A DNA stretch of 7,710 nucleotides from positions 1-7,710 of the forward strand of contig JAFYWO010000108.1 of the NCBI GenBank assembly GCA_017557925.1. The letters are read 5' to 3'. Numbering within the stretch: position 1 is the stretch's first letter; each line of letters starts with the position of its first letter. The DNA is from Alphaproteobacteria bacterium. GTDB lineage: Bacteria; Pseudomonadota; Alphaproteobacteria; RF32; CAG-239. Positions 1 through 6,880 of the stretch are shown one piece after another. The notes under the pieces were generated by a model. The model was not told the origin of the DNA. It was given only the letters and a program-made list of their open reading frames with translations, and ran no database searches. A program made the translations under genes and the position numbers.

Positions 1-1701
1 ATTACTTATAAGTTAAATAGCATTTTGTTTTCTTCTGCTTCTATGGTATTTTCTAAAGAAGGAGCTAATGTTTCTTATTTCCCTCTTATTAAAACAAGTA
101 AAAATTCTTCTTTAATTGAATCTAATGTTTTAAGAAACAAAGTTACCCCCAGAAAAATATTGGAAAACTTTACAGTATCAAACGGTTCAATTATTTTAGC
201 GGCAGAATTTTTGAGTAATGACCCCAATAAACCTTTTGATGTTATTGCTATTGGTGATACCGATATTATTTATGATGACTTTTGGACAAGAGAAAAGAAT
301 TTCCTTAATAAGTCTTATTATATTCCATTGTTTGATAACGGTAATTTTATATTGAACTCTTTGGATTATCTTACAGAAAATGATGATTTGATTAGTTTGA
401 GAGGAAAAACCGCAAAAAAAAGACATCTTAAAGTAGTTGAAGATATGCGTAGACTTAATATGTATCGTTACAAACTAAAAGAAAATGATATATTTAATGC
501 TATTGAAGGTGCTAAAGAAGGTTTAAAGGAGATTATAGCTAAAAAAGAATTTGAAGAAAGAGATACCTTTAGTGCTGATGAACTAGCTATTATCGGTAAT
601 ATCAGAAAAGAGATAAATGACCTTAAACAAGAGCTTTCAAATATAAAAATTACTGCAAATAGTGATATAGATAAATTAGAAGTTAAGGTTAAATTTTTCA
701 ACATTTATTTCATAGCAATTCTTATTATGATTTTGGTTTTAATTGTTAATTTTAGAAACCAAAAATTGTCTTTGCTAAAATTTAAGGAATTCTTTATTTG
801 GAATAAATCTTTGTTAAAATTATTCTATTATGTAAGTTTAATTTTAGGAATTGCTATATTCAGCGTTTATTTAGATAATAAAAATACTATAGTTAAATAT
901 GAAGGTAAGAATGTTTTTAAAGATTTTAAATATAAACTTAATACAATAAAAACCATTAAATTACGAGGCTATAGTGGTGAATTAATCTTTAAGCAAAAAA
1001 ATGGTCTTTGGGAATTGGAAAATACTGAATTACCTGTTTATCAAGAAAGAATTAGAAGCTTCTTGGTGACGCTGAATAATATGGTTTATTATGAAAAAAA
1101 ATCTGATAAAGTAGAAGATATGAAGTATTTTGGTATTTCTTCAATTAAGTCTAAAGATTCTCCTACTATTGAGGTTAAATTAGAAGATGATAGTGGTAAT
1201 ACTATAAAATCTTTTGATATAGGATGGTATGATATTGACCTTGGCAGAGGTTCAAAAGCATCATTTATAAGACTTGAAAATCAATTCCAAGTTTGGATGG
1301 TTGAGGCTGATTTTTATGATTTATCTTTAGATAAAAAAGATTGGACTTATAGTTCATTATGGAATTTAAGATATGGAAGATTTATTGAATATAATGATAC
1401 ATATGATGATGACAGTCTTATGAATATGGTAAAAAAATTGCTTAATATTTATACTATCGGTTTTGTAAAAAATATTGATACCCCCGAATATTTAGGAAAT
1501 ATAAATGTAAAATCTGAAAACGATAATAATGTAAAGTTAGTTTTTTACAAAAATAAAGATAATAGATTTTTTGTAAAATATGATTTTTTATTACCGGCAA
1601 AAGGAAAACACTTGGAAACTTTTGAAAAATATATTAAAGAAGGATTTTTGGAAATTACAAAAGAAGATTGGGAGTTATTAAAAGATGACGTTATCAGATA
1701 A
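1..1701 (+). CDS. GldG-family ABC auxiliary protein fused to a DUF4340 domain (5' partial)
   Basis: The frame is open from base 1; the first ATG or TTG codons are internal, so the true start lies left of the window. Counting from base 1 there are 566 residues. Residues about 1-200 match the end of the GldG-type (ABC_transp_aux) extracytoplasmic domain: the stretch NGNFILNSLDYLTENDDLIS followed by LRG and a basic, charged coiled-coil-like segment is typical. A first membrane segment covers bases about 697-753, then a lysine-rich loop of about 22 residues (positive, so cytoplasmic), then a second membrane segment at about 817-873. The remaining 280 residues look like DUF4340 (a lipid- or surface-linked domain of unknown function), with the usual GLWEL...LPVYQERIRSFL pattern near its start. 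The predicted topology places both globular domains in the periplasm. GldG and DUF4340 are normally separate adjacent genes. GldG acts with an ABC-2 exporter (GldF/GldA type), presumably encoded upstream. It ends with TAA. The family call is firm; the substrate is unknown. Confidence 0.8.
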   Translation: MTYKLNSILFSSASMVFSKEGANVSYFPLIKTSKNSSLIESNVLRNKVTPRKILENFTVSNGSIILAAEFLSNDPNKPFDVIAIGDTDIIYDDFWTREKNFLNKSYYIPLFDNGNFILNSLDYLTENDDLISLRGKTAKKRHLKVVEDMRRLNMYRYKLKENDIFNAIEGAKEGLKEIIAKKEFEERDTFSADELAIIGNIRKEINDLKQELSNIKITANSDIDKLEVKVKFFNIYFIAILIMILVLIVNFRNQKLSLLKFKEFFIWNKSLLKLFYYVSLILGIAIFSVYLDNKNTIVKYEGKNVFKDFKYKLNTIKTIKLRGYSGELIFKQKNGLWELENTELPVYQERIRSFLVTLNNMVYYEKKSDKVEDMKYFGISSIKSKDSPTIEVKLEDDSGNTIKSFDIGWYDIDLGRGSKASFIRLENQFQVWMVEADFYDLSLDKKDWTYSSLWNLRYGRFIEYNDTYDDDSLMNMVKKLLNIYTIGFVKNIDTPEYLGNINVKSENDNNVKLVFYKNKDNRFFVKYDFLLPAKGKHLETFEKYIKEGFLEITKEDWELLKDDVIR

Positions 1702-2611
1702 AAGCAGTAAATTAAAAAAATATGCTTCTTATGCAAGTATATTCTGTTCAGTTATGCTTATTGTTGTAAAATTTATAGCATTTATTAAAACTGATTCTTT
1801 GGCTATATTTTCTTCTTTTGTTGATAGTATTACTGACTTTATTGCCTCTTTAGTGTCAGGAATTGCTGTATATTATGCAATGAAACCTGCAACTTATTAC
1901 CACAGATACGGTTTTGGCAAATCTGAAGCATTAAGCGCTTTGTTGCAAGCTATATTTGTTGGTGTATCAGGTCTTTTTGTTGTTTTTGATGGTATAAACA
2001 GATTATTTAATCCTGTTGACGTTGTTAAGACAGAGGTTGGTATTTATATTATGATTTTTAGTATATTTTCCACCTTTTTATTAGTTGCTTTTCAATCTTA
2101 TGTCGCAAAAAAAACTAACTCTTTAGCTATAAAGTCTGATATGGCACATTATGTTGTTGACTTTTTAACTAATGCTACAGTTATTATTTCACTTGTTTTA
2201 GTTAAGAACTTTGGGTTTATTTATTTTGATGTTATTGCTGCTTTATTTATATCTGTTTATCTGATAATCAGTGCTTACAAGTTAGGAAAAGAATCTATTG
2301 AACAAATTACCGACAAAGAATTAGATGATGAAATAAGAAAAAATATTGAAGATATTGTAATCAAATGTTGTGATGTTGGCGGTATGCACGATTTAAGAAC
2401 AAGAAGTGTAGGTGATATATTTTATATTGAATTACATCTTGAAATAGACGGTAAAATATCGTTAAGTGATGCTCATAAGATTTCTGATAATGTTGAAGAA
2501 AAAATATTAGCCATTTATCCAAAAAGTCAAATCCTTATTCATCAAGACCCTGTTGGTGTTAAAGAAGATAGACTTGATAATCAAATAAATGGCTATTGTA
2601 ACATTATATAG
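1685..2611 (+). CDS. Cation diffusion facilitator, FieF/YiiP-like metal efflux transporter
   Basis: This 308-residue protein is a CDF-family divalent metal/proton antiporter of the inner membrane, exporting Zn, Fe or a similar ion. It has about six hydrophobic segments within residues 15-200 and a cytoplasmic ferredoxin-like domain in residues about 210-292. The transport site ligands are present as D47, D51, H155 and D159 (a DDHD set, two residues offset from E. coli YiiP). The cytoplasmic dimer-interface site is complete: H235, H251, H264, H286 and D288. The small loop site is not: only H73 remains, while the usual Asp and His are T70 and F77 (HRYGFGK in place of HxFGHGK). The ATG at 1685 has GGGAG nine bases upstream and lies inside the preceding gene, overlapping it by 17 bases, so translation is probably coupled. 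It ends with TAG. Metal specificity cannot be fixed from sequence. Confidence 0.9.
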   Translation: MTLSDKSSKLKKYASYASIFCSVMLIVVKFIAFIKTDSLAIFSSFVDSITDFIASLVSGIAVYYAMKPATYYHRYGFGKSEALSALLQAIFVGVSGLFVVFDGINRLFNPVDVVKTEVGIYIMIFSIFSTFLLVAFQSYVAKKTNSLAIKSDMAHYVVDFLTNATVIISLVLVKNFGFIYFDVIAALFISVYLIISAYKLGKESIEQITDKELDDEIRKNIEDIVIKCCDVGGMHDLRTRSVGDIFYIELHLEIDGKISLSDAHKISDNVEEKILAIYPKSQILIHQDPVGVKEDRLDNQINGYCNII

Positions 2612-2612
2612 A

Positions 2613-3680
2613 TTATTTTTCTTTATTTTTTGATTTTAACTGACCACAGGCAGCTAAAATATCTTGTCCTCTTGCAACCCTTACCGGAGCAGCAAACCCT
2701 GCATCTTCTAATGTTTTAGAAAATTCTTCTACGGTTTTAGGGTTTGATGGAGTAAAACCGCAACCTGGCCACGGGTTAAAAGGTATCAGATTAAAAGTCG
2801 CTTTCAATTTATAAGATTTTAATAAAGATATTAACTCTTTTGCGTGTTGTTTATTATCGTTTAAATCTTTTAGCATCAAATACTCAAATGTTATATAACG
2901 ACTATGATCGCCTTTTTGATATTCTTGACAAGCTTTCATTACTTCTTCTATTTTAAACTTATCATTTATCGGCATTATTTGTGAACGTACGGTATTGTTT
3001 GGTGCGTGTAATGACACAGCTAATCTTACACCTGTTTTTTGCAACGCTTCTACAATACGTGGAGCTATACCTGATGTTGACATTGTTACTCTTCTACGAG
3101 ATATTGCTATACCATCACCATCTGTTATTATGTTTAATGCTTTAACAACATTATCAAGATTATTTAAAGGTTCGCCCATACCCATCACAACTATATTTGA
3201 CAAATAACGAGTTTCATTAATAGGACTTGGCCATTCTTTATAAGCATCTCTTGCTACCATAAATTGCCCTACTATTTCAGAAACTGTTAGATTTCGTGTA
3301 AATTTTTGACTTCCTGTATGGCAAAATTTACACCCCATAGCACAACCTACCTGTGTTGATATACATACCGCTCCTCGGTCTTTTTCTGGTATGTATACCA
3401 TTTCTACACGTTCACCGTCCTTGAACTCTAACAACCATTTATGTGTTTTATCTATGGATATTTGTTCGGTTATTATTTTTGGACGAGTTATGGTATAGTT
3501 TTCAGCTAACTTTTGACGTAATGAAAGTGAGAGGTTGCTCATTTCCATTATGTCTGTTATACCCCTAAAATATATCCATTGCCATATTTGTTTAGCTCTA
3601 AAAGATTTTTCACCAATATTTTTTATTTCTTCAAATAATTCTTCTTTGGTAAATTCTGTAAGCTCTTTTTTTTCTATCAT
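2613..3680 (-). CDS. rlmN: Dual-specificity RNA methyltransferase RlmN (radical SAM)
   Basis: RlmN methylates C2 of adenine 2503 in 23S rRNA and adenine 37 in some tRNAs by a ping-pong radical mechanism, in the cytoplasm. All key residues are visible in this 355-residue protein: the radical-SAM cluster cysteines C113, C117 and C120 (CAMGCKFC), the two mechanistic cysteines C106 (CISTQVGC) and C345 (AACGQ near the C terminus), the probable catalytic glutamate E93 (VEMVYIP), and the SAM-binding GMGEPLNN at 167-174. The HTGSQ after the cluster resembles alphaproteobacterial members. Length and both ends fit the family. The start ATG overlaps the TGA stop of the IalB-family gene as ATGA, so the two are probably co-translated. 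The TAA stop lies one base from the stop of the convergent transporter gene, with no hairpin between. Confidence 0.97.
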   Translation of the reverse strand: MIEKKELTEFTKEELFEEIKNIGEKSFRAKQIWQWIYFRGITDIMEMSNLSLSLRQKLAENYTITRPKIITEQISIDKTHKWLLEFKDGERVEMVYIPEKDRGAVCISTQVGCAMGCKFCHTGSQKFTRNLTVSEIVGQFMVARDAYKEWPSPINETRYLSNIVVMGMGEPLNNLDNVVKALNIITDGDGIAISRRRVTMSTSGIAPRIVEALQKTGVRLAVSLHAPNNTVRSQIMPINDKFKIEEVMKACQEYQKGDHSRYITFEYLMLKDLNDNKQHAKELISLLKSYKLKATFNLIPFNPWPGCGFTPSNPKTVEEFSKTLEDAGFAAPVRVARGQDILAACGQLKSKNKEK

Positions 3681-4189
3681 AGTTTATATCCGCATTTTGC
3701 ACTTATTGCACGATAAGCATTAGTAAAACCTCTTAAAGAGTAAGTATCTTTTGTTTTTGTTCCTCTGAAAGATACTCCTTCTACTGTCATTTTTTCTCCG
3801 CGGCGCATTACATCTACTAATTTTTTATCGGTTTGATTATCCGGAGCCCACGCATTTTCATCATTTGTAAACATATTATTGATTGTGGTTGTTCCAACTT
3901 TTACAACAACTTTTGAATTTGCTTTATATTTATATCCTGCTACAAAATTAACAACATTATAGGTTTTATCTGCCGGACGGTGTGTAACTACCGCATAAAT
4001 ATCGCCTCTTTTCTTGTAATTTCCTGTATCAATTTTAGGAGTTGAAGCCATATAACAAACTCTGTTTTTTCCTTCAGAAACATAATATGCTGTCCAATCA
4101 CCATACTCCCCTATTTCTGTCGGAACATTTGATGCATATGAGTTATTTGAAAAAACTATTGCTAAAAATAAAATTACATACTTTTTCAT
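3677..4189 (-). CDS. Exported IalB-family protein (invasion-associated locus B domain)
   Basis: This 170-residue protein starts with a signal peptide: KK, then a hydrophobic stretch (residues 4-13), then SYA followed by a likely cleavage between A19 and S20. The mature part matches the IalB family of alphaproteobacteria: GDWTAYY near residue 30, RVCYMAS, a VTHRPADK core, NAWAPDNQTDKKLV, MRRGEKMTVEG and the ending DTYSLRGFTNAYRAI. Two cysteines remain after cleavage, C45 and C166, a plausible periplasmic disulfide. The family is named for a Bartonella invasion gene, but it is widespread in non-invasive alphaproteobacteria and its biochemical role is unknown, so the name should not be read as virulence. 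A modest AAGG Shine-Dalgarno lies nine bases before the ATG. It is first in an operon with rlmN, an arrangement also seen in other alphaproteobacteria from my recollection. Confidence 0.88.
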   Translation of the reverse strand: MKKYVILFLAIVFSNNSYASNVPTEIGEYGDWTAYYVSEGKNRVCYMASTPKIDTGNYKKRGDIYAVVTHRPADKTYNVVNFVAGYKYKANSKVVVKVGTTTINNMFTNDENAWAPDNQTDKKLVDVMRRGEKMTVEGVSFRGTKTKDTYSLRGFTNAYRAISAKCGYKL

Positions 4190-4214
4190 AATCTTCTGCC
4201 TTAAAAATGTTAAT

Positions 4215-4244
4215 TTGTTATAGTATAATTAAGATATTTATAAT
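4215..4244 (+). promoter_or_regulatory. Candidate sigma-70-like promoter for cca
   Basis: A TTGTTA -35-like hexamer (4215-4220) is followed after 18 bases by a perfect TATAAT (4239-4244), 43 bases before the cca ATG. A second TATAAT (4224-4229) lies upstream without a good -35. It sits in the only gap between divergent cca and the IalB-rlmN pair, where a promoter is expected. AT-richness makes hexamer matches cheap, so the assignment is moderate. Confidence 0.45.
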
Positions 4245-4257
4245 AAACTATTAACAA
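4222..4257 (-). promoter_or_regulatory. Weak candidate promoter for the IalB-rlmN operon
   Basis: Reading leftward, a TATACT -10-like hexamer (4227-4222) lies 33 bases before the IalB start codon. A TTGTTA (4257-4252) is also present, but at 24 bases from TATACT it is too far to be its -35; at 17 bases it would pair with a poor -10. The region is extremely AT-rich, so chance matches are likely. A promoter must lie here because the pair is divergent from cca, but the exact hexamers are a guess. Confidence 0.3.
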
Positions 4258-4278
4258 TTCTTATAATTGATAAAAAAT

Positions 4279-4282
4279 GGAG
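4279..4282 (+). promoter_or_regulatory. Ribosome binding site that sets the cca start
   Basis: GGAG lies five bases before the ATG at 4288. The same frame is open back to a TTG at 4267, but no Shine-Dalgarno serves that codon and the seven extra residues would place the binding site inside the coding region. The ATG at 4288 is therefore the chosen start. Confidence 0.7.
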
Positions 4283-4287
4283 TTAAA

Positions 4288-5511
4288 ATGTTTCATCAAG
4301 AATATATAAACCCAAGCAAGCTTATTGTTAACGAAGATATTTTAAAATTATTTAATATCGTTGAGAAACATGGTGGTGTATTACGTTTTGTCGGTGGTGC
4401 GGTAAGAGATGCTATTGCAGATATTGAACGTTCTAATATTGACTTGGTAACAGATTTATCTCCATCTGAATTTTCTGATATGTGTGATGATGAAGGTTTA
4501 AGATGTATTCCTATCGGTATTCAATTTTTTACTATCGGAGTTATGGTTAATTCAAGCTTTTTTAAAATTACTTCTTTAAGCAATGAAGACGATAATATTA
4601 AAGATGAATGGATGTTAGATGCCTCAAAACGTGATTTGACTATAAATGCTGTTTATGCAGATGATAAGGGTAATGTTTTTGACTACTATAACGGTATTAA
4701 AGACCTTGAAGAAGGTGTAATAAAATTTATAGGTAAACCGGAAGATGCTATAGAATATGACTACATAAGAATAATGAGATTTTTCAGATTTTGTGCTATG
4801 TTTGGAAAAAAAATTGATAGAAAATCTTTGAAAGCTTGCATAAAAAATAAAAAACTGTTGAAAAAAATCTCAATTGATAAAATCAGAGAGGAGTTGTTTA
4901 AAATTATAATGGCTCCTTATGCTGTTAGAGCTTTAGAATTAATTTTTGATAACGGTATTCTTGATTTTTTGATAGCTAAACCTAAAAATCTTAATAACAT
5001 GGATAAGCTTAATAAAATAGTTAATGACTTAAATTTGGATAAAAACATTATAAGACGTATTTTTGTTATATTTGAACCTGATGTAAAAAGAGCAAACAGA
5101 TTGGCTGATATATTCAGATTAAACAGAAATCAAAAAGATTATTTAATTAACCTTTGTAATTCTAAATTAACAAAAGAAGATTTTAAAGACAGTGTATCTA
5201 TAACTAAATCTATTTACAAATATGGTGTTGATATATGTAGAGATGTTTGGCTATTTATTAATTTAGATAATGAAAATAAAAATCAAATTATTGAAGTTTT
5301 AAATATTATAAATTCAATAAAAATTTCACCTTTCCCTATTACCGGAAAAGATTTAATAAAACTTGGGGCTGATACTAAGCTTGTTGGATTACATTTAGAT
5401 ATATTAAAGAAAGAATGGTATGATAGCGGATGTTTACTCACTAAAGACGAGTTGATAGATAAATATAACAACAATGTAAATAAATTATTCGTTTGTAAAA
5501 AAAATAAATAA
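4288..5511 (+). CDS. cca: CCA tRNA nucleotidyltransferase / poly(A) polymerase-like protein with divergent active site
   Basis: The 407-residue protein has the class II tRNA nucleotidyltransferase layout. Such enzymes add C, C and A to tRNA 3' ends without a nucleic acid template. Visible motifs: GGAVRD at 36-41 (motif A), KRDLTINAV at 114-122 (motif B), IRIMRFFRF at 160-168 (motif C/D region), and DKIREELFKI in the helical neck near residue 200. The C-terminal helical body is family-like but poorly conserved. Several normally invariant positions differ. The catalytic DxD after GGAVRD is N50-I51-D52; HGT is F80-F81-T82; the base-selecting EDxxR is Y157-D158-xx-R161; and the flexible loop between motifs A and B (residues 97-108) is about eight residues shorter than I recall from alphaproteobacterial CCA enzymes and lacks its DGR(R/H)A segment. 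The frame itself is intact, so it is not obviously a pseudogene. It may be CC-adding, altered or inactive. It is a single-gene unit ending with TAA. Confidence 0.85.
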   Translation: MFHQEYINPSKLIVNEDILKLFNIVEKHGGVLRFVGGAVRDAIADIERSNIDLVTDLSPSEFSDMCDDEGLRCIPIGIQFFTIGVMVNSSFFKITSLSNEDDNIKDEWMLDASKRDLTINAVYADDKGNVFDYYNGIKDLEEGVIKFIGKPEDAIEYDYIRIMRFFRFCAMFGKKIDRKSLKACIKNKKLLKKISIDKIREELFKIIMAPYAVRALELIFDNGILDFLIAKPKNLNNMDKLNKIVNDLNLDKNIIRRIFVIFEPDVKRANRLADIFRLNRNQKDYLINLCNSKLTKEDFKDSVSITKSIYKYGVDICRDVWLFINLDNENKNQIIEVLNIINSIKISPFPITGKDLIKLGADTKLVGLHLDILKKEWYDSGCLLTKDELIDKYNNNVNKLFVCKKNK

Positions 5512-5722
5512 CAATATTTTTTTATCTTACTTATTCTATATAAAAATTTATTTATAAGTTATGTTAGTCATAAAATTTCTTATTTTTATTAAAAACAACA
5601 ACTTAATAAATACTTCGTTTTTTTTACCATAGAGTAATGTATTTTAATTTATTTAACCTGATATACCACAAAACAAGAAAAACTCTTATAACTTAAAAAA
5701 ACAGGCTTTATTCGCTTTTTAT
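5512..5722. other. AT-rich convergent intergenic stretch with no recognised gene
   Basis: This is most of the 248-base gap between cca and the convergent parB. It is almost entirely A and T, with no tRNA, no parS-like palindrome and no convincing coding frame. The only start-to-stop frame noted (5561-5632, 23 codons) lacks a Shine-Dalgarno. It would form a long 3' untranslated tail of cca up to the hairpin at 5723. Confidence 0.6.
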
Positions 5723-5756
5723 AAATAAGGGAGATTTTCATCCCCCTTATTTTTTT
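5723..5756. terminator. Intrinsic terminator between cca and parB, probably bidirectional
   Basis: AAATAAGGG (5723-5731) pairs perfectly with CCCTTATTT (5744-5752). Inside, after one A-C mismatch, GAT (5733-5735) can pair with ATC (5740-5742) around a TTTC loop. On the plus strand the stem runs into seven T residues (5750-5756), a good terminator for cca. On the minus strand it begins eight bases past the parB stop and is followed by a weaker TTATTTAT-type tract, so it probably also ends the rsmG-parA-parB transcript. Confidence 0.8.
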
Positions 5757-5759
5757 ATA

Positions 5760-6644
5760 TTAGTTATTTTTCTCTAAAATTTCCAATATAGTATTTAACT
5801 CTGACGTTGTTTTATACTCTATTGTTACTTTACCTTTATCTTCGTCTTTTGCATTTATTTTTACTTTTAATCCAATTGATTTAGTTAAACCTTTTTCTAA
5901 TTCTTTTATACTCGGTTTTTTCTTGATTGCCTTATCTATTTGATTTAAAGCTTTATTTTTTATATTATTAACCAAATCTTCTGTTTGACGAACCGTCAAA
6001 CCTCTTGATATTATTTTTTGAGCTATTTCTTCTGCATTTTCTAATCCTATTAAAGCTCTTGCGTGTCCTGCTGATAATGTGTTGTTTTTTACCATTTCTT
6101 GAATAGTTAAAGGTAAGTTTAGCAAACGCAAAATATTTGTTATATAACTACGTGATTTACCAACTATAGACGATAAAGCTTCGTGTGTATGGAAAAATTC
6201 TGTAATCAAGCGATTGTAACCTTCAGCCTCTTCTATTGCGGATAAATCTTCACGCAACAGGTTTTCTACTAAAGCAACTTCCAAAACTTCTTGGTTATTT
6301 AATTCTTTTTCTATAACAGGTAGTTCTGAAAGTCCGGCTATTTTAGAAGCTCTCCAACGGCGTTCACCGGCTATTATTTCGTATTTATCACCATTCTTTC
6401 TTACCAAAAGAGGTTGGAGTATTCCTTTTTCTTTTATTGAGTTTACAAGCGCATCTAATGACTCTTGATTAAATTCTTTACGAGGTTGGTATTTACTTGG
6501 ATACAAATCATTTATACCTACTGTTTTAATACCCTTTTCAGCTATTTCGGAAGGACTTATATTATCAATATTAAAACTTAAATCCTCATCACCAAGTAAA
6601 GCTTCTAAACCTCTACCTAATCCGTGTCTTTTATTTGCTGACAT
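5760..6644 (-). CDS. parB: Chromosome partitioning protein ParB (CTPase, parS-binding)
   Basis: ParB loads at parS sites near the origin, binds CTP, spreads as a sliding clamp and stimulates the ParA ATPase to segregate the chromosome. The 294-residue protein shows the ParA-contacting N-terminal patch KRHGLGRGLEALLG (5-18), the CTP-binding GERRWRA (93-99), the second nucleotide motif ENLLRED (127-133), a helix-turn-helix at about 152-176 (HEALSSIVGKSRSYITNIL), the following SAGHARAL helix region, and a C-terminal dimerisation domain with a helical end. Length and order are normal, and no key residue is missing. It starts two bases after the parA stop, with AAGGAG in the last parA codons as its Shine-Dalgarno, so it should be co-translated with ParA. 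No 16-base parS palindrome was found in the window; sites are probably elsewhere near the origin. It ends with TAA. Confidence 0.97.
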   Translation of the reverse strand: MSANKRHGLGRGLEALLGDEDLSFNIDNISPSEIAEKGIKTVGINDLYPSKYQPRKEFNQESLDALVNSIKEKGILQPLLVRKNGDKYEIIAGERRWRASKIAGLSELPVIEKELNNQEVLEVALVENLLREDLSAIEEAEGYNRLITEFFHTHEALSSIVGKSRSYITNILRLLNLPLTIQEMVKNNTLSAGHARALIGLENAEEIAQKIISRGLTVRQTEDLVNNIKNKALNQIDKAIKKKPSIKELEKGLTKSIGLKVKINAKDEDKGKVTIEYKTTSELNTILEILEKNN

Positions 6645-6646
6645 AT

Positions 6647-6865
6647 CTATATCTCCTTTTCTCTTTGTAATACTTCTTTAGCAAGGCTTAAATAAGCTTT
6701 TGCGCCAATACTTTTAAAATCATAAATCAATACAGGCATACCATGAGATGGTGCTTCAGAAATACGAACATTTCTAGGTATCACAGTATTATATACTTTT
6801 GAACCAAAATGTTTACGAACGTCACTTTCAACCATTTGACTTAAATTATTTCTTTTATCAAACAT
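6647..6865 (-). CDS. parA: ParA C-terminal part, after the in-frame TAG (possible restart)
   Basis: These codons are the last third of ParA, in the same frame as the N-terminal part. From the first codon after the TAG the reading is GIVLT, then the ATG at 6865 and 72 residues. It contains the family signature VIPRNVRISEAPSHG and ends AYLSLAKEVL, segments that close the nucleotide pocket and supply the last helices; the whole would be 256 residues, the normal length. There is no second stop or frameshift and conservation is undiminished, so any damage is recent, or the stop is read through. Restart at 6865 is possible: AGGGA lies 12 bases upstream, a weak and distant Shine-Dalgarno. A separate C-terminal peptide has no Walker motifs and could not work alone. 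It ends with TAG, two bases before parB. Confidence 0.75.
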   Translation of the reverse strand: MFDKRNNLSQMVESDVRKHFGSKVYNTVIPRNVRISEAPSHGMPVLIYDFKSIGAKAYLSLAKEVLQREKEI

Positions 6866-6880
6866 TGTTAAAACAATTCC

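Noticed and set aside
2995..3207. Plus-strand frame inside rlmN
   Set aside because: It is antisense to strongly conserved RlmN sequence and has no family resemblance. The same applies to the other antisense frames at 196-426, 468-704, 1545-1736, 3535-3723 and 5283-5474.
3677..4189. IalB-family gene as evidence of a pathogen
   Set aside because: The family is common in free-living and commensal alphaproteobacteria; nothing else in the window suggests virulence.
4267..4287. Upstream TTG start for cca
   Set aside because: It has no Shine-Dalgarno, and the GGAG at 4279-4282 serves the ATG at 4288.
5561..5632. Small 23-codon frame in the cca-parB gap
   Set aside because: No Shine-Dalgarno, extreme AT composition and no recognisable family; it is expected by chance.
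5512..6644. A parS centromere site near parB
   Set aside because: No sequence resembling the TGTTTCACGTGAAACA palindrome was found by eye here or elsewhere in the window.
6647..6649. Genome-wide reassignment of TAG to an amino acid
   Set aside because: TAG ends the parA frame at the normal family length, two bases before the parB start, and also ends the transporter at 2609-2611. Only one internal TAG was found in the conserved genes here.
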